Shown one piece after another: positions 7,233 to 17,135 of a stretch of 64,000 nucleotides of DNA. This DNA comes from Daejeonia sp002484105 (GTDB taxonomy: Bacteria; Bacteroidota; Bacteroidia; Flavobacteriales; Weeksellaceae), in the NCBI RefSeq assembly GCF_051175565.1, contig NZ_CP195105.1:1240001-1304000 (forward strand). The letters run 5' to 3'. The notes under the pieces are model-generated. The model saw only the letters and a list, made by a program, of their open reading frames with translations. It was not told the origin of the DNA and made no database searches. The first letter of the stretch is position 1, and every line of letters starts with the position of its first letter. Made by a program: the position numbers and the translations under genes.

Positions 7233-8861
7233 TTAAACCTGAATGATCCCCATATTGAATTTTTCCGTGAGTGGGGCGTGGTTGGCTGCTTCTATGCCTA
7301 TTGAGATCCATTGCCGTGTATCTTCGGGAGAGATGATGGCATCTGTCCATAGTCGTGCTGCGGCATACAGCGGGCGGGTTTGTTTTTTATATTTTTCGGT
7401 AATTTCGGCAAGTAATTTCTGATGTTCTTCTCCGGAAAGCGATTTACCTTTTCTTTTTAGCGCAGCTTCCTGAATCTGTGTAAGCACTTTTGCTGCCTGT
7501 GTACCGCCCATTACTGCGAGTTCGGCCCAGGGCCAGGCTGCAATCAGGCGTGGGTCGTAAGCTTTTCCGCACATCGCATAGTTGCCTGCACCATAGGAAT
7601 TTCCTATAATAATGGTGAATTTCGGTACTACAGAGTTGGCGACGGCATTCACCATTTTAGCACCGTCTTTGATGATGCCGCCATGTTCCGATTTGGAGCC
7701 CACCATAAAACCTGTCACATCCTGCAGGAAAACCAGTGGGATTTTGCGCTGGTTGCAGTTGGCGATAAATCTTGTTGCTTTATCTGCCGAATCGGAATAG
7801 ATAACTCCGCCGAACTGCATTTCACCTTTTCCGTTTTTCACCATTTTTCTCTGGTTGGCAACGATGCCTACACTCCAGCCGTCTATTCTTGCAGTGGCGC
7901 AGATAATGGTTTTGCCGTAATCGGGTTTATATTCTGTCAGTTCGGAGTTGTCGACAAGGCATCGGATAACCGCGTAGGTATCGTATTGTTCGGTACGCAG
8001 GGCAGGTATCCGTCCGTAAATGTTTTTGGGGTGGTCTTTCGGTGCTTGACTTTTTATGCGGTCGAACCCAGCGGTTTCCGTATGGCCGAGACTTTTCATG
8101 ATCTCTTGTATTCGTTTCAGAGCATCCTGGTCATTTTTTGCCTTATAATCCGTAACTCCTGAAATTTCACAATGTGTAGCTGCCCCACCCAGTGTTTCGT
8201 TGTCAATATTCTCTCCAATGGCAGCTTTTACGAGGTAGCTTCCTGCAAGGAAGATGGAACCTGTTTTGTCCACAATCATCGCTTCGTCACTCATAATGGG
8301 AAGGTAAGCACCTCCTGCAACACAGCTTCCCATGACGGCAGCAATCTGAATGATGCCCATAGCGCTCATTTTTGCATTGTTGCGGAAGATGCGTCCGAAA
8401 TGCTCCTTGTCGGGGAATATTTCGTCCTGCATTGGCAGATAGACACCTGCCGAATCTACAAGATAAATAATGGGAATACGGTTTTCCATGGCGATTTCCT
8501 GTGCCCGGAGGTTCTTTTTTCCGGTGATGGGAAACCATGCGCCTGCTTTTACAGAAGCATCATTGGCTACTACGATACACAACCGCCCGGAGATGTATCC
8601 GATTTTCACTATTACGCCAGCGCTGGGGCAGCCACCATGTTCCTCATACATCCCGTAGCCTGCAAAGGCACCTATTTCAAGGGAGCCGGTATCTTTGTCC
8701 AAAAGGAAGTCAATGCGCTCTCTTGCGGTCATTTTGCCTTCGTCGTGAAGTTTCTGTAGTTTTTTTTCGCCACCGCCTTTTTTTATCTGGTTCATGAGGC
8801 TGGTGATTTCGGTAAGTTTCAGCCGGTTGAGGTCTTCTCTTTTGTTAAATTCAATATCCAT
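7233..8861 (-). CDS. Acyl-CoA carboxylase, carboxyltransferase (beta) subunit
   Basis: Biotin-dependent carboxyltransferase of 542 residues that moves carboxylate from biotin to an acyl-CoA. Seen: KMTARERIDFLLD near the N-terminus, the oxyanion-hole segments MGSCVAGGAYLPIM and GNSYGAGNYAMCGKAYDPR, and VDSAGVYLPMQDEIFPDKEHFGRIF, which resembles the methylcrotonyl-CoA carboxylase beta type. Propionyl-CoA is the alternative substrate. The biotin carboxylase and carrier subunit are not adjacent, so they must be encoded elsewhere. Confidence 0.88.
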   Translation of the reverse strand: MDIEFNKREDLNRLKLTEITSLMNQIKKGGGEKKLQKLHDEGKMTARERIDFLLDKDTGSLEIGAFAGYGMYEEHGGCPSAGVIVKIGYISGRLCIVVANDASVKAGAWFPITGKKNLRAQEIAMENRIPIIYLVDSAGVYLPMQDEIFPDKEHFGRIFRNNAKMSAMGIIQIAAVMGSCVAGGAYLPIMSDEAMIVDKTGSIFLAGSYLVKAAIGENIDNETLGGAATHCEISGVTDYKAKNDQDALKRIQEIMKSLGHTETAGFDRIKSQAPKDHPKNIYGRIPALRTEQYDTYAVIRCLVDNSELTEYKPDYGKTIICATARIDGWSVGIVANQRKMVKNGKGEMQFGGVIYSDSADKATRFIANCNQRKIPLVFLQDVTGFMVGSKSEHGGIIKDGAKMVNAVANSVVPKFTIIIGNSYGAGNYAMCGKAYDPRLIAAWPWAELAVMGGTQAAKVLTQIQEAALKRKGKSLSGEEHQKLLAEITEKYKKQTRPLYAAARLWTDAIISPEDTRQWISIGIEAANHAPLTEKFNMGIIQV

Positions 8862-9083
8862 GTAAGGAAAATTAGTCAGTTTCTAAATATAAAGAATTAT
8901 TATGAAAATGTATGCCGAGGCTTGATTGTGTGGCTGTTTTTTTTTGCCTGAGCTGGCAACTTTATCTTTGCTTTGCGGTTTGATTGTGTATCGTACCACC
9001 GGCGTGTTTCAATAATTTCATTAAAATTTAATAAAATTACACGCGTTTGAGTGAATTTGTGAGGTATAAAGTTGGTTATTGTG

Positions 9084-9091
9084 TAGTTTTG
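9084..9091 (+). promoter_or_regulatory. -7 element TAGTTTTG for the mscS gene
   Basis: Matches TAnnTTTG; a TTTG lies 24 bases further upstream (9056-9059), slightly beyond the usual spacing. It sits inside the longer reading frame that opens at 9047, so translation should begin at 9119. The rest of the 257-base gap between the divergent carboxylase and channel genes shows nothing else clear. Confidence 0.65.
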
Positions 9092-9118
9092 CGATCAGAA
9101 TGTAATCTGAAATTGTAT

Positions 9119-10000
9119 ATGAACAGCGATCTTGCAAAACAAAGCCTGACGTATGTGGATCTGGTATGGAAAACCATTGACCGGTGGTACGAAGGTTTTG
9201 CAGAATTTACGCCGAACCTGATTGTAGGCGTTATTGTATTTCTTTTTTTCCTCATGACGAGCAAGTATATGAGCAATCTTGCCGTCAGGGTTTTTCATAA
9301 ATTTTTCCCGAAAAAGCAGGAAACCGTAAAATCTCTCGTCGGTTTTTTCCGCTTTCTGATTATGCTGATCGGTACCTTTATCTCCCTTGAGATTATGGGG
9401 CTGAGTGGTTTTCTGTGGAAATTTATCGGAAGTCTGGGAGTTGCTGGTGTTATTGCGGGTGTCGCCCTTAAAGATCTGGTATCCAGTATTTTTTCGGGAT
9501 TGCTGGTGGGAATGGACAAAGCCTTCAAAGTTGGTGACTATATCAGTATTGCCGGCTATTCGGGAACGGTACATGAAATTGGTTTTCTGACGACAAAGAT
9601 GATTACCGATGACGGGAAGAAAGTTTATATCCCGAATCAGGTGATTTTCAGTGCCCCCTTCTACAATATCAGTGCTTCGCCGCAGCGCCGCATTATTCTG
9701 GAATATGATATTCCGGCAGATGAGGATATTCATAAAGCCAGAACTGCCGTTCTGGAAGCATTGAAAAAAATTGAGGGTGTAGACAAAATTTCGGAGGCTG
9801 ATGTTAATTTTACATCGGTCAGTCAAGGTGTATTCAGTATGCAGGTGAGATTCTGGATGCAGAAAGGCGCTAATATATTGAAAGTGAAAAGTGACGCATT
9901 GCTGTCTGTTAAAGAATATCTGGACAAAGGAAATATCCGCCTGGTAACGCCTACGAGTATCAATATTACCAATACCACAGCACCTGCTGCAGAAAATTAA
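9119..10000 (+). CDS. Small-conductance mechanosensitive channel (MscS family)
   Basis: Inner-membrane channel of 293 residues that opens under membrane tension to release solutes on hypo-osmotic shock. Seen: hydrophobic segments near residues 28-45 and 65-85, a pore helix rich in Gly and Ala (GSLGVAGVIAGVALKDLVSSIFSGLLV), then the soluble beta domain beginning KVGDYISIAGYSGTVHEIGF with VYIPNQVIFSAPFYN. These are the MscS core motifs at the minimal family size. The start at 9119 is set by the promoter at 9084. A hairpin terminator shared with sucC follows. Confidence 0.92.
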   Translation: MNSDLAKQSLTYVDLVWKTIDRWYEGFAEFTPNLIVGVIVFLFFLMTSKYMSNLAVRVFHKFFPKKQETVKSLVGFFRFLIMLIGTFISLEIMGLSGFLWKFIGSLGVAGVIAGVALKDLVSSIFSGLLVGMDKAFKVGDYISIAGYSGTVHEIGFLTTKMITDDGKKVYIPNQVIFSAPFYNISASPQRRIILEYDIPADEDIHKARTAVLEALKKIEGVDKISEADVNFTSVSQGVFSMQVRFWMQKGANILKVKSDALLSVKEYLDKGNIRLVTPTSINITNTTAPAAEN

Positions 10001-10019
10001 CCGTTAAAAAAGACAGAAA

Positions 10020-10049
10020 AAAATCCGCTGCTTCAGGGCAACGGATTTT
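10020..10049. terminator. Bidirectional terminator between mscS and sucC
   Basis: AAATCCG (10021-10027) pairs with CGGATTT (10042-10048), with A-runs before it and T-runs after it, so it can end both the channel gene (+) and the convergent sucC (-). Confidence 0.8.
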
Positions 10050-10070
10050 ATTTTTTATGCGAACGGAGGA

Positions 10071-11261
10071 TTATCCGATCACTTCTTTTACTTTGTTGGC
10101 TGCTTCTTCCAGCGTGATGGCAGAGTACACATTCAGGCCGGATTCGTCAATCAGTTTTTTAGCTTCTGTAGCATTGGTTCCCTGAAGCCTTACAATAATC
10201 GGAACCGGAATATTTCCCATTGCCTTGTAGGCATCTACAACTCCTTGTGCAACACGGTCGCAGCGCACGATACCCCCAAAAATATTGATCAGGATCGCTT
10301 TTACGTTAGGATCGCGGAGGATAATGTCGAAAGCAGTCTGCACTCTCTGTGCATCGGCTGTACCCCCTACATCGAGGAAGTTGGCAGGGTTGCCTCCAGA
10401 AAGTTTGATTATGTCCATGGTGGCCATGGCAAGACCAGCTCCGTTTACCATGCAGGCAACGTTTCCGTCTAATTTCACAAAGTTCAGTCCGGCTTTTCCG
10501 GCTTCTACATCCATAGGGTCTTCTTCTCTGGTATCTCTGAGCTCTGCAAGATCTTTGTGACGGAACAGTGCATTGTTGTCAAGCGTTACTTTGGCATCAA
10601 CGGCAATGATTTTGTCGTCTGAAGTTTTCAGTACAGGATTGATTTCAAAAAGGGAAGCATCAATTCCGGTATAGGCATTGTAAAGGCTGGTAATAAATTT
10701 CACCATTTCTTTGAATGCAGCTCCGGAAAGCCCCAGGTTGAAAGCAATTTTTCTGGCCTGGAAAGGCAGAAGTCCCAGCTCGGGATCTATTGTTTCTTTA
10801 TGAATGAGGTGGGGGGTAGTTTCGGCCACGTGTTCGATGTCCATCCCTCCTTCGGTAGAGTACACGATGGTATTTCTGCCCTGGGCGCGGTCAAGGAGAA
10901 CAGAAATGTAAAATTCTTTAGGTTCGGAAGCTCCGGGGTAATAAACATCTTCAGCAATCAGTACGGAATTTACCAGTTTACCTTCTTTGGAAGTCTGTGG
11001 TGTTACGAGGTGCATACCGATAATGTTTCCGGCGTTTTCTTTGAGTTTTTCCATGTTTGGAGAAAATTTGACGCCGCCACCTTTTCCGCGTCCTCCGGCG
11101 TGTACCTGGGCTTTCACCACCCAACCCTGAGTTCCGGTTTCAGCGGTAAGTTTTTCTGCAGCTGCCACTGCTTCATCCACATCGTTGGCCAGAATACCGC
11201 GCTGCGTAGCAACACCATATCTGGATAAAATCTCTTTAGACTGATATTCGTGAAGATTCAT
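10071..11261 (-). CDS. sucC: Succinate-CoA ligase (ADP-forming), beta subunit
   Basis: TCA-cycle enzyme subunit that binds the nucleotide. Protein of 396 residues. Seen: MNLHEYQSKEILSRYGV, the ATP-grasp loop GGRGKGGGVK near residue 55, LFEINPVLK, and the C-terminal LINIFGGIVRCDRVA that contacts the alpha subunit and phosphohistidine. The start at 11261 is the normal SucC start; a longer frame to 11354 contains a promoter. The partner sucD is 16 kb away on the other strand at 27152, so the two subunits are transcribed separately. Confidence 0.96.
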   Translation of the reverse strand: MNLHEYQSKEILSRYGVATQRGILANDVDEAVAAAEKLTAETGTQGWVVKAQVHAGGRGKGGGVKFSPNMEKLKENAGNIIGMHLVTPQTSKEGKLVNSVLIAEDVYYPGASEPKEFYISVLLDRAQGRNTIVYSTEGGMDIEHVAETTPHLIHKETIDPELGLLPFQARKIAFNLGLSGAAFKEMVKFITSLYNAYTGIDASLFEINPVLKTSDDKIIAVDAKVTLDNNALFRHKDLAELRDTREEDPMDVEAGKAGLNFVKLDGNVACMVNGAGLAMATMDIIKLSGGNPANFLDVGGTADAQRVQTAFDIILRDPNVKAILINIFGGIVRCDRVAQGVVDAYKAMGNIPVPIIVRLQGTNATEAKKLIDESGLNVYSAITLEEAANKVKEVIG

Positions 11262-11299
11262 AGTATTTTTAAAATTTAATTGATCTTTTTTAAGTTTCA

Positions 11300-11307
11300 C
11301 AAATTTA
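11300..11307 (-). promoter_or_regulatory. -7 element TAAATTTG for sucC
   Basis: Reverse-strand match to TAnnTTTG, about 38 bases before the sucC start at 11261, inside the longer open frame. Confidence 0.6.
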
Positions 11308-11406
11308 AGAAAAAGCAGCGGAATTTCGGGAAACCAAAATAAAATAAAAATCATGGTCTGCAGGGCAGAGCTTCGGAGTGTGAAAATCCGAATTTTAAAT
11401 ACAGTC

Positions 11407-14400
11407 TCAGAAACTTGCTTTCAGTTGCACGCTTCCGATATGGATGGTGCGGTCGTCCGAATTCCGTCCTTCATAATTGATATTTAAAATCAGGAATGTA
11501 TTGATATTCTGCTGAAAATAAAGTGTCCACACCTGGTTTTTGCCGGCCTTCAGTCCGTCCAGCATCTGATTTCCGACCACCGAATAGCTGTTTCCTGTAA
11601 AATTATTGTTGATGAAAGAAAAGCTGGCACGTACTGATGTCTTGTTGCGTTCCCACTGCAGGGTACCTGTAATATTGAAGGTTTTTAGCTGCTCTTCGCC
11701 ATCTTCTCTTTTTTTGATGATATAGGAAGATGACAGATCGGACTGCAGGCTGTTGGTAAAACGATACGTCACCTTGGGCTGCGTACTGAGAAAGCGAAGA
11801 AGATAATTTCTGGAATCATACAGCTGCGAACGGTTGTGGATGTTTCCTGTTTCGTTTTGCCAGTCGGCACGCAGGTTTTCACTGATGCGGTATCCGGCAG
11901 TCACGCTGTGGCTTTCCCTTTCATTCTGCTCTGCACTTTGGTTGGCATTGATGAGGCTGATATTGTTGAGATAACGGTAATTGCCGCTCCATCCTGATTT
12001 ATCAGTAGGATTGAAGAGTGCAGAAATCAGAATATTCTGGTTTTTGAGAATCTGGCTGGCTTCTTTTCGGAAGGGGTTCAGTACCACGGCTTTGTCATTC
12101 TTATAAAAAGAATTTTGGGACAGCAGTGAAGCATTGATATTCCATCTCCGGAGGAAGCGGTTTCCCGAATTGAAAATAATATACGGATTGAGGAAAAGTG
12201 CCAGCTGGAGTTTGTTTTTGTTGGACGGGACATACGAAATGGTACTGGTGTAGACGCGGATATATTTGGCCAGATCGGCATATTCTGCTACTTCAAATTC
12301 GTCCAGTTGCTGCACACCGTCGCCGTTGTAGTCCGTCCATTTGTAGACGCCCTGTCCGTCAGTTACTTTAATATACTGGAAAGAGCGCTGGGCTTCCTGT
12401 CCGTTTCCGAGTTCATAAAATGCCTGAAGGCGCATACCATTGCTGAAGAGCTGCTGGTTGTAGGTCAGGTTTCCAATGATGAAATCGCGGTTGCTGTTCT
12501 GCTGGTCTTCTTCCTGCTGATAATAGAATTTCCGGTAATGGAGCAGGGCACTCAGCTGTGTTTTTTCATTGCTGATCAACTGGCTTTCTGCCAGGAAACC
12601 AAGAATATGGTTCATGTTTTGGAGGCGGTTGTTGCGTATCGAGTCGTTGTCGCGGAAATAGATTTTCGTCAGAAGTTTTGTGCGTGTAGAATCTCCGGTT
12701 TTCTTCTGGACGAAAATTTCCTTCCAGCTGAAGCTCGTGGTATCATACAAATCCGTTTCATTGATTTTCTTGACATTATGTTCCAGCGATGCTCCTGCTC
12801 CCCAGCTTCCTTTTGGCCCTGACAACTGGTTCAGAATATTTCCGCGAACGAAAGTCGTGTTCAGGTCTGTACTCTTGGTATCAAGGTAAGAGAGAGTGCC
12901 CTGTGTACTGAATTTTCCGGTTTTCCAGGAGAAATCGAGATCGTTTTTCAGACCTTTGTACGAATCGGTTTCGTTGAGGTAATTGATGCGGTAGTTGAGC
13001 GTTGCATGATCTTTCCAGATATTATTGAAACTGAAAACCAGCCGGTTCTGTGTAATATTGCTGAACTCTTCCGACAGATTGAAATCTCTGGAAAATTCTA
13101 CATCATTAATTCTGTCAAGAATATAAAAACGCCTGTCGATATGTTGTGCTTCAAAACCTGCTGTCGCTTTCCAGTTGTTTTTGCTGAAGTTTTTGGTTGC
13201 AAAAATTCTTGCTGCGTATCCTGTGTTTTCCGAATTATCAACAGAAGAGAACAGGTTGACATCGTAATTGCTGAGTGAGAAATCGGCACCTATTTTCCCG
13301 TGGTTTAGCGCATATTCGATATTGGTGGAGAATACCTGGGTTTTCTGCGGTGCAGGAAGTTTGGTGACGGCTTTGTAGTCGCCCATGTTTTTTCCGGCAT
13401 ATTCAAAAACATTTCCGTTGTTGGTGGTCTGTTTCAGGATGTAGTCGCCCAGCCCACTGCCGAAATACGTGAAGCTGACCTGATAAAGCACGGCATTTTC
13501 ATCGGTCGAAAAGCGGTAATAGCCACCTTCGGTGTTGTTTATTTTTTCGTAGAGAATTTTGTTGACATCGTATTCCGTCTGGGTTCCGGATTCTGCATAC
13601 ATCAGATCGGTATTGTTTCCGGCTGCAGCGAGTACTTTTTTGTCTTCTTCACTGAGGTTGATGGATAACGGAGCGTTTTTGTTGTCGTTCTCCAGAAACC
13701 AGCTGAATCCGGCTTTCAGTCTTTCGCGTTCGTGCCGGAGGCTTCCTGTGACCAGAAAGCGCGAATAGTTGCGGTTGGTGTAATTATAGGAAACGGTGAT
13801 GTAATTCTGTTCATAAACCGGTCGGAAGCTGGTAAAGGTAATCTCTCCGGTATTGTAATTGATGGTGTAATCCTGGTTTTCGCCACGTTTCATCAGAATT
13901 CCATCGATGTACACCTGCTCCGATCCTGAGATGATGGTGATATACGTTTCGCCGTTTTTCCCATTCAGGCGGTAAGGTCCCTGGTTGCCTTCTGTTCCCT
14001 GAAACCGCATCCTGTTGAACTCACTTCTCGCTACGCCGGCCGAAACGTCGAGATAGGTTTTGTTTTTCTCGCCGAAAATTGTCTGGTATTCCAGTCCCAT
14101 ACTGCGCCGCTGGTATTTTGCAAAATAGGTATGGTCGTCGTCCAAATCCAGATGTCCGGCACGGAGAATGGATTTTTTGCGGATGTTCAGCTGCAAGTAT
14201 ATTTTGTCAAACTCGTCCAGCGTTTGTGTATAGCCATCGGCCTGTATCGGCAGGTTGTGGTCGGAAATACTTGCCAGTACAGATACATCATCCGAGAGTT
14301 GCCCGCTGATTTGCAGATCCATACTGCTCTGTACCGACGAGCCCTGATTGTTTCCGAATGTAATACCACGGATAATGGAGCCTTTGGAGTTCAGGTCTCC

Positions 14401-14640
14401 GAATATCCGTGAGCGGTCGTTTTTTACCAGAACACCTTCGTCAAAAATCTGTTTTTGTGGACTGCGGATGAAGTCCAGCGTATCTTTCCGGAAAAGATCT
14501 GTACTGATTTTTGCCGCAATAATGCTGTCTTTCTTCAGCGAATCTTTCGGGATATTGGGGTTTTTCCATGAGAATATCTGTGCACGGAAGGTCGTCTGTG
14601 CAGTGAAAAACATCAGTATGATTAATATCAGTTTTCCCAA
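11407..14640 (-). CDS. Large outer-membrane beta-barrel protein, function unknown
   Basis: Protein of 1077 residues with a signal peptide (LILIILMFFTAQTTFRAQ). Residues about 80-300 read as periplasmic beta domains with IRGITFGNNQGSSVQSSMDLQISGQLS and a GENQDYTINYNTGEITFT hairpin. The rest is a long run of alternating amphipathic strands separated by polar turns, ending in an aromatic-free VQLKASF. A DYNGDGVQQLDEFE loop near residue 770 looks like a calcium-binding EF-hand loop. The architecture recalls very large Bacteroidetes barrels such as SprA but is much shorter; no TonB-box or plug was recognised. Monocistronic, divergent from the T9SS cargo gene at 14788. Confidence 0.7.
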   Translation of the reverse strand: MGKLILIILMFFTAQTTFRAQIFSWKNPNIPKDSLKKDSIIAAKISTDLFRKDTLDFIRSPQKQIFDEGVLVKNDRSRIFGDLNSKGSIIRGITFGNNQGSSVQSSMDLQISGQLSDDVSVLASISDHNLPIQADGYTQTLDEFDKIYLQLNIRKKSILRAGHLDLDDDHTYFAKYQRRSMGLEYQTIFGEKNKTYLDVSAGVARSEFNRMRFQGTEGNQGPYRLNGKNGETYITIISGSEQVYIDGILMKRGENQDYTINYNTGEITFTSFRPVYEQNYITVSYNYTNRNYSRFLVTGSLRHERERLKAGFSWFLENDNKNAPLSINLSEEDKKVLAAAGNNTDLMYAESGTQTEYDVNKILYEKINNTEGGYYRFSTDENAVLYQVSFTYFGSGLGDYILKQTTNNGNVFEYAGKNMGDYKAVTKLPAPQKTQVFSTNIEYALNHGKIGADFSLSNYDVNLFSSVDNSENTGYAARIFATKNFSKNNWKATAGFEAQHIDRRFYILDRINDVEFSRDFNLSEEFSNITQNRLVFSFNNIWKDHATLNYRINYLNETDSYKGLKNDLDFSWKTGKFSTQGTLSYLDTKSTDLNTTFVRGNILNQLSGPKGSWGAGASLEHNVKKINETDLYDTTSFSWKEIFVQKKTGDSTRTKLLTKIYFRDNDSIRNNRLQNMNHILGFLAESQLISNEKTQLSALLHYRKFYYQQEEDQQNSNRDFIIGNLTYNQQLFSNGMRLQAFYELGNGQEAQRSFQYIKVTDGQGVYKWTDYNGDGVQQLDEFEVAEYADLAKYIRVYTSTISYVPSNKNKLQLALFLNPYIIFNSGNRFLRRWNINASLLSQNSFYKNDKAVVLNPFRKEASQILKNQNILISALFNPTDKSGWSGNYRYLNNISLINANQSAEQNERESHSVTAGYRISENLRADWQNETGNIHNRSQLYDSRNYLLRFLSTQPKVTYRFTNSLQSDLSSSYIIKKREDGEEQLKTFNITGTLQWERNKTSVRASFSFINNNFTGNSYSVVGNQMLDGLKAGKNQVWTLYFQQNINTFLILNINYEGRNSDDRTIHIGSVQLKASF

Positions 14641-14787
14641 TAAACAAATCGTAACAAGGCTCTGTAAACAAACGCAAACACAGACAAATTATTGAAAAAA
14701 ATTGTTAATATTATTTTAACCTTAAAATTTTTTTACATCATTTAAAGTGAATATCTTTATCGCCCTTGAAATTTTTAATTCAATTAT

Positions 14788-16143
14788 ATGAAAAAACTTT
14801 ATTCTTTATTCGCAGCCGTCGTGATGACGGTAGCGGTGAACGCGCAGGTATTTAATGCTACATTTGATGATGTGGACGGTACTGGCGGAAATGACGGAAG
14901 TTGGGGCGGCAGCATTGCTACAGGCGTAATTCCTGGTTCTTATACTGATTGGGGATTGGAGAATGTTGGTGGTGCCGCGCAATGTCTTAAAGCTGGATCT
15001 GGTTCAAAATTAGGTAAAATCACCACTCCAGCAATTGAATTGACAGGAAGTGGGACTCTTACTTTCAGAGCCGGTGCATGGAGTGGTGACAGTTCAACGC
15101 TGAAAATTTCTGCTACGGGTGGTACTTTGGATGTGGCTACTGTAATACTGTCCAATGCAGCTTTTACAACTTATACCGTTAATATTACAAACGCAAGCGG
15201 AGCTTTAAAAGTTTCATTTGAAGGTGAACAAAAGTCAAAATCAAGATTCTTTATCGATGATATTAAAGTGGTAGCGGAAGATACCCCACCAGCCAACCCT
15301 GTTCTGAATGTAGACAACGCTGCCATAGAATTTCCTCAGACGCTGATGGGTTCTACTTCCGAAGCACAGACATTGACGGTAACCGGCGAAAATCTTGATG
15401 CTGTACCGACCTACGAATTAAGCGGAGCAGATGCTTCCGAATTTTCTGTAAGCGGCAGTCTTACTGCCGAAGGCGGAGCTCTTTCCTTAACCTTCCATCC
15501 TGCAACTTCCGGAACAAAAACGGCAACGCTGACTGTTACTTCCGGTTCGCTTTCACAGATGGTAACATTGAGCGGTGAAGGGAAAGCATTGCCTGTTCTT
15601 ACCGTAGATACCGATTCTATGGTATTTCCTGAGACAGTTGTTGGAGAGACAAGTGATGAGGAAATACTGGAAGTAAACTGGGCTAATCTTTCAGATTTAC
15701 CCGCATTTGAGATCACCGGTGAAGATGCTGATGCATTTGAGGTGGCCAATGCAGTATTAAAAGAAGATGAAACCGGTGGTTATATTCATATTGTATTCAA
15801 ACCATCTTCTACAGGAATTAAAACTGCTGTTCTGACATTAACTGCTGATGGTATCACAAAAACGGTTGCCCTGAGTGGTACGGGCGTTGAAGATTCTTCA
15901 CTTTCTGTAGGTGATACGCATACGGTGAAGACTGGTCTTGTGAAAAATACATTGGTAGACAATGTTCTGGTATTTACGGCCAAATCTGAAGTGAACATCT
16001 ATAACTTCAGCGGGCAGACCGTAAAAACCGCCAGCGTATCCGAAAATACTGCCGTAGATGTTACCGGGCTTCCAAAAGGGGTCTATATTGTAACCGGCGT
16101 AGTAAACGGAAAAAACATTTCTCAGAAAATTATTAAAAAATAA
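14788..16143 (+). CDS. T9SS cargo protein with choice-of-anchor D repeats
   Basis: Protein of 451 residues. Signal peptide MKKLYSLFAAVVMTVAVNAQ. Residues about 20-165 form a beta-sandwich (cleaved-adhesin or CBM-like) domain ending FFIDDIKVV. Two repeats, about 175-270 and 272-370, follow the ASPM/SPD-2/Hydin pattern (LNVDNAAIEFPQTLMG..., LTVDTDSMVFPETVVG..., each ending in LSG-G). The last 75 residues are a type A sorting domain (VNIYNFSGQTVKTA, LPKGVYIVTGVVNGKNISQKIIKK), so the protein should be exported by T9SS and surface-attached or released. Likely an adhesin or matrix protein. Confidence 0.88.
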   Translation: MKKLYSLFAAVVMTVAVNAQVFNATFDDVDGTGGNDGSWGGSIATGVIPGSYTDWGLENVGGAAQCLKAGSGSKLGKITTPAIELTGSGTLTFRAGAWSGDSSTLKISATGGTLDVATVILSNAAFTTYTVNITNASGALKVSFEGEQKSKSRFFIDDIKVVAEDTPPANPVLNVDNAAIEFPQTLMGSTSEAQTLTVTGENLDAVPTYELSGADASEFSVSGSLTAEGGALSLTFHPATSGTKTATLTVTSGSLSQMVTLSGEGKALPVLTVDTDSMVFPETVVGETSDEEILEVNWANLSDLPAFEITGEDADAFEVANAVLKEDETGGYIHIVFKPSSTGIKTAVLTLTADGITKTVALSGTGVEDSSLSVGDTHTVKTGLVKNTLVDNVLVFTAKSEVNIYNFSGQTVKTASVSENTAVDVTGLPKGVYIVTGVVNGKNISQKIIKK

Positions 16144-16161
16144 ACATAATTTATATTTGCA

Positions 16162-16188
16162 AAGCCACTGTTCGCAGTGGCTTCTTTT
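16162..16188 (+). terminator. Terminator with UUCG tetraloop
   Basis: AAGCCACTG (16162-16170), loop TTCG, CAGTGGCTT (16175-16183), then CTTTTG. A perfect 9-base stem with the very stable tetraloop; it ends the T9SS cargo gene and isolates it from the next one. Confidence 0.9.
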
Positions 16189-16295
16189 GTTTTGGGATGG
16201 CACATTAAAAGATTGTTAAAAATAGTGGCATGTATCATGAATTGTGCAATTTTTTGTATCTTAGCCAGACTTAATTAACCTTTAAATTTTATACA

Positions 16296-17069
16296 ATGAA
16301 AAAACTTTATTCTTTAATTGCTGTTGCCGCTTTTGGTTTAGCTGTGAATGCTCAGAACTTATTGACTAACCCGGGATTCGAAACCGGATCGCTTGCTCCT
16401 TGGGCGAAAGGGACAACGCAGACATATACAGAACCATCTATTATGAATTCGGGAGCTCATGGAGGAACGTATTCAGCTGGATATACCGCTGCAGCAGCTA
16501 CGACTGGTTTTTATCAAAATGTTACCGGTATAGTAGCCGGTAGTTCTTACACCATCTCGTTTTGGTACAAAGCTTCTGGAGATGATAGTGATGCCAGATT
16601 ATGGAGCATTTATAAGGATGCTTCCGGTTCTCCGGTATACACAACCGGCGAGGCCAGCGAAGATTCTTTTAGAACTAATAATGGGTATCTTGCAACGGCA
16701 AGTGTTTGGACACAATATACTGCGACTATGCCTGCAGGTGATGGCGCTACCAATCTGGATGTTGCAGTAAGAGTTTACAAAGATGCTACAGCTTCTTTCG
16801 ATGATTTTTCTCTCACAAAAGGTACTCTTGCTACTGTGGATTTCTCAAAAGACAAATATAGTCTCGTTAAAAACACTTCTGTTTCCGACAATCTGTTTTT
16901 TGCAAAAACTGCTGATGTTAAAATCATCAATACTGCAGGTCAGGTAGTGAAAGAACTGAAAGCTACAGAAGGATCTTCTGTCAACATTTCTTCTCTTGCA
17001 AAAGGAATGTATATCGTAACCGGAACAGTAAACGGTGAAGCGGTTTCCCAGAAAATCATCAAAAAATAA
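16296..17069 (+). CDS. T9SS cargo protein with CBM-like domain
   Basis: Protein of 257 residues. The first 21 bases are identical to those of the previous gene, and the signal peptide ends VNAQ in both. Residues about 20-180 (LLTNPGFETGSLAPWAKG... SASFDDFSLTKG) have the pattern of a family 4/9-like carbohydrate-binding sandwich. The last 75 residues are a T9SS type A sorting domain ending KGMYIVTGTVNGEAVSQKIIKK, very close to that of the neighbour. The pair are probably related secreted proteins using the same export route. A near-consensus -7 (TATCTTAG) lies about 30 bases upstream. Confidence 0.85.
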   Translation: MKKLYSLIAVAAFGLAVNAQNLLTNPGFETGSLAPWAKGTTQTYTEPSIMNSGAHGGTYSAGYTAAAATTGFYQNVTGIVAGSSYTISFWYKASGDDSDARLWSIYKDASGSPVYTTGEASEDSFRTNNGYLATASVWTQYTATMPAGDGATNLDVAVRVYKDATASFDDFSLTKGTLATVDFSKDKYSLVKNTSVSDNLFFAKTADVKIINTAGQVVKELKATEGSSVNISSLAKGMYIVTGTVNGEAVSQKIIKK

Positions 17070-17096
17070 ATTTCTCCGGATTATAATAGCAAGAAG

Positions 17097-17126
17097 CCGT
17101 CTCATTTTAGATGAGACGGTTTTTTC
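17097..17126 (+). terminator. Terminator after the second T9SS cargo gene
   Basis: CCGTCTCAT (17097-17105), loop TTTAG, ATGAGACGG (17111-17119), then six T. Confidence 0.9.
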
Positions 17127-17135
17127 ATTGATTTT

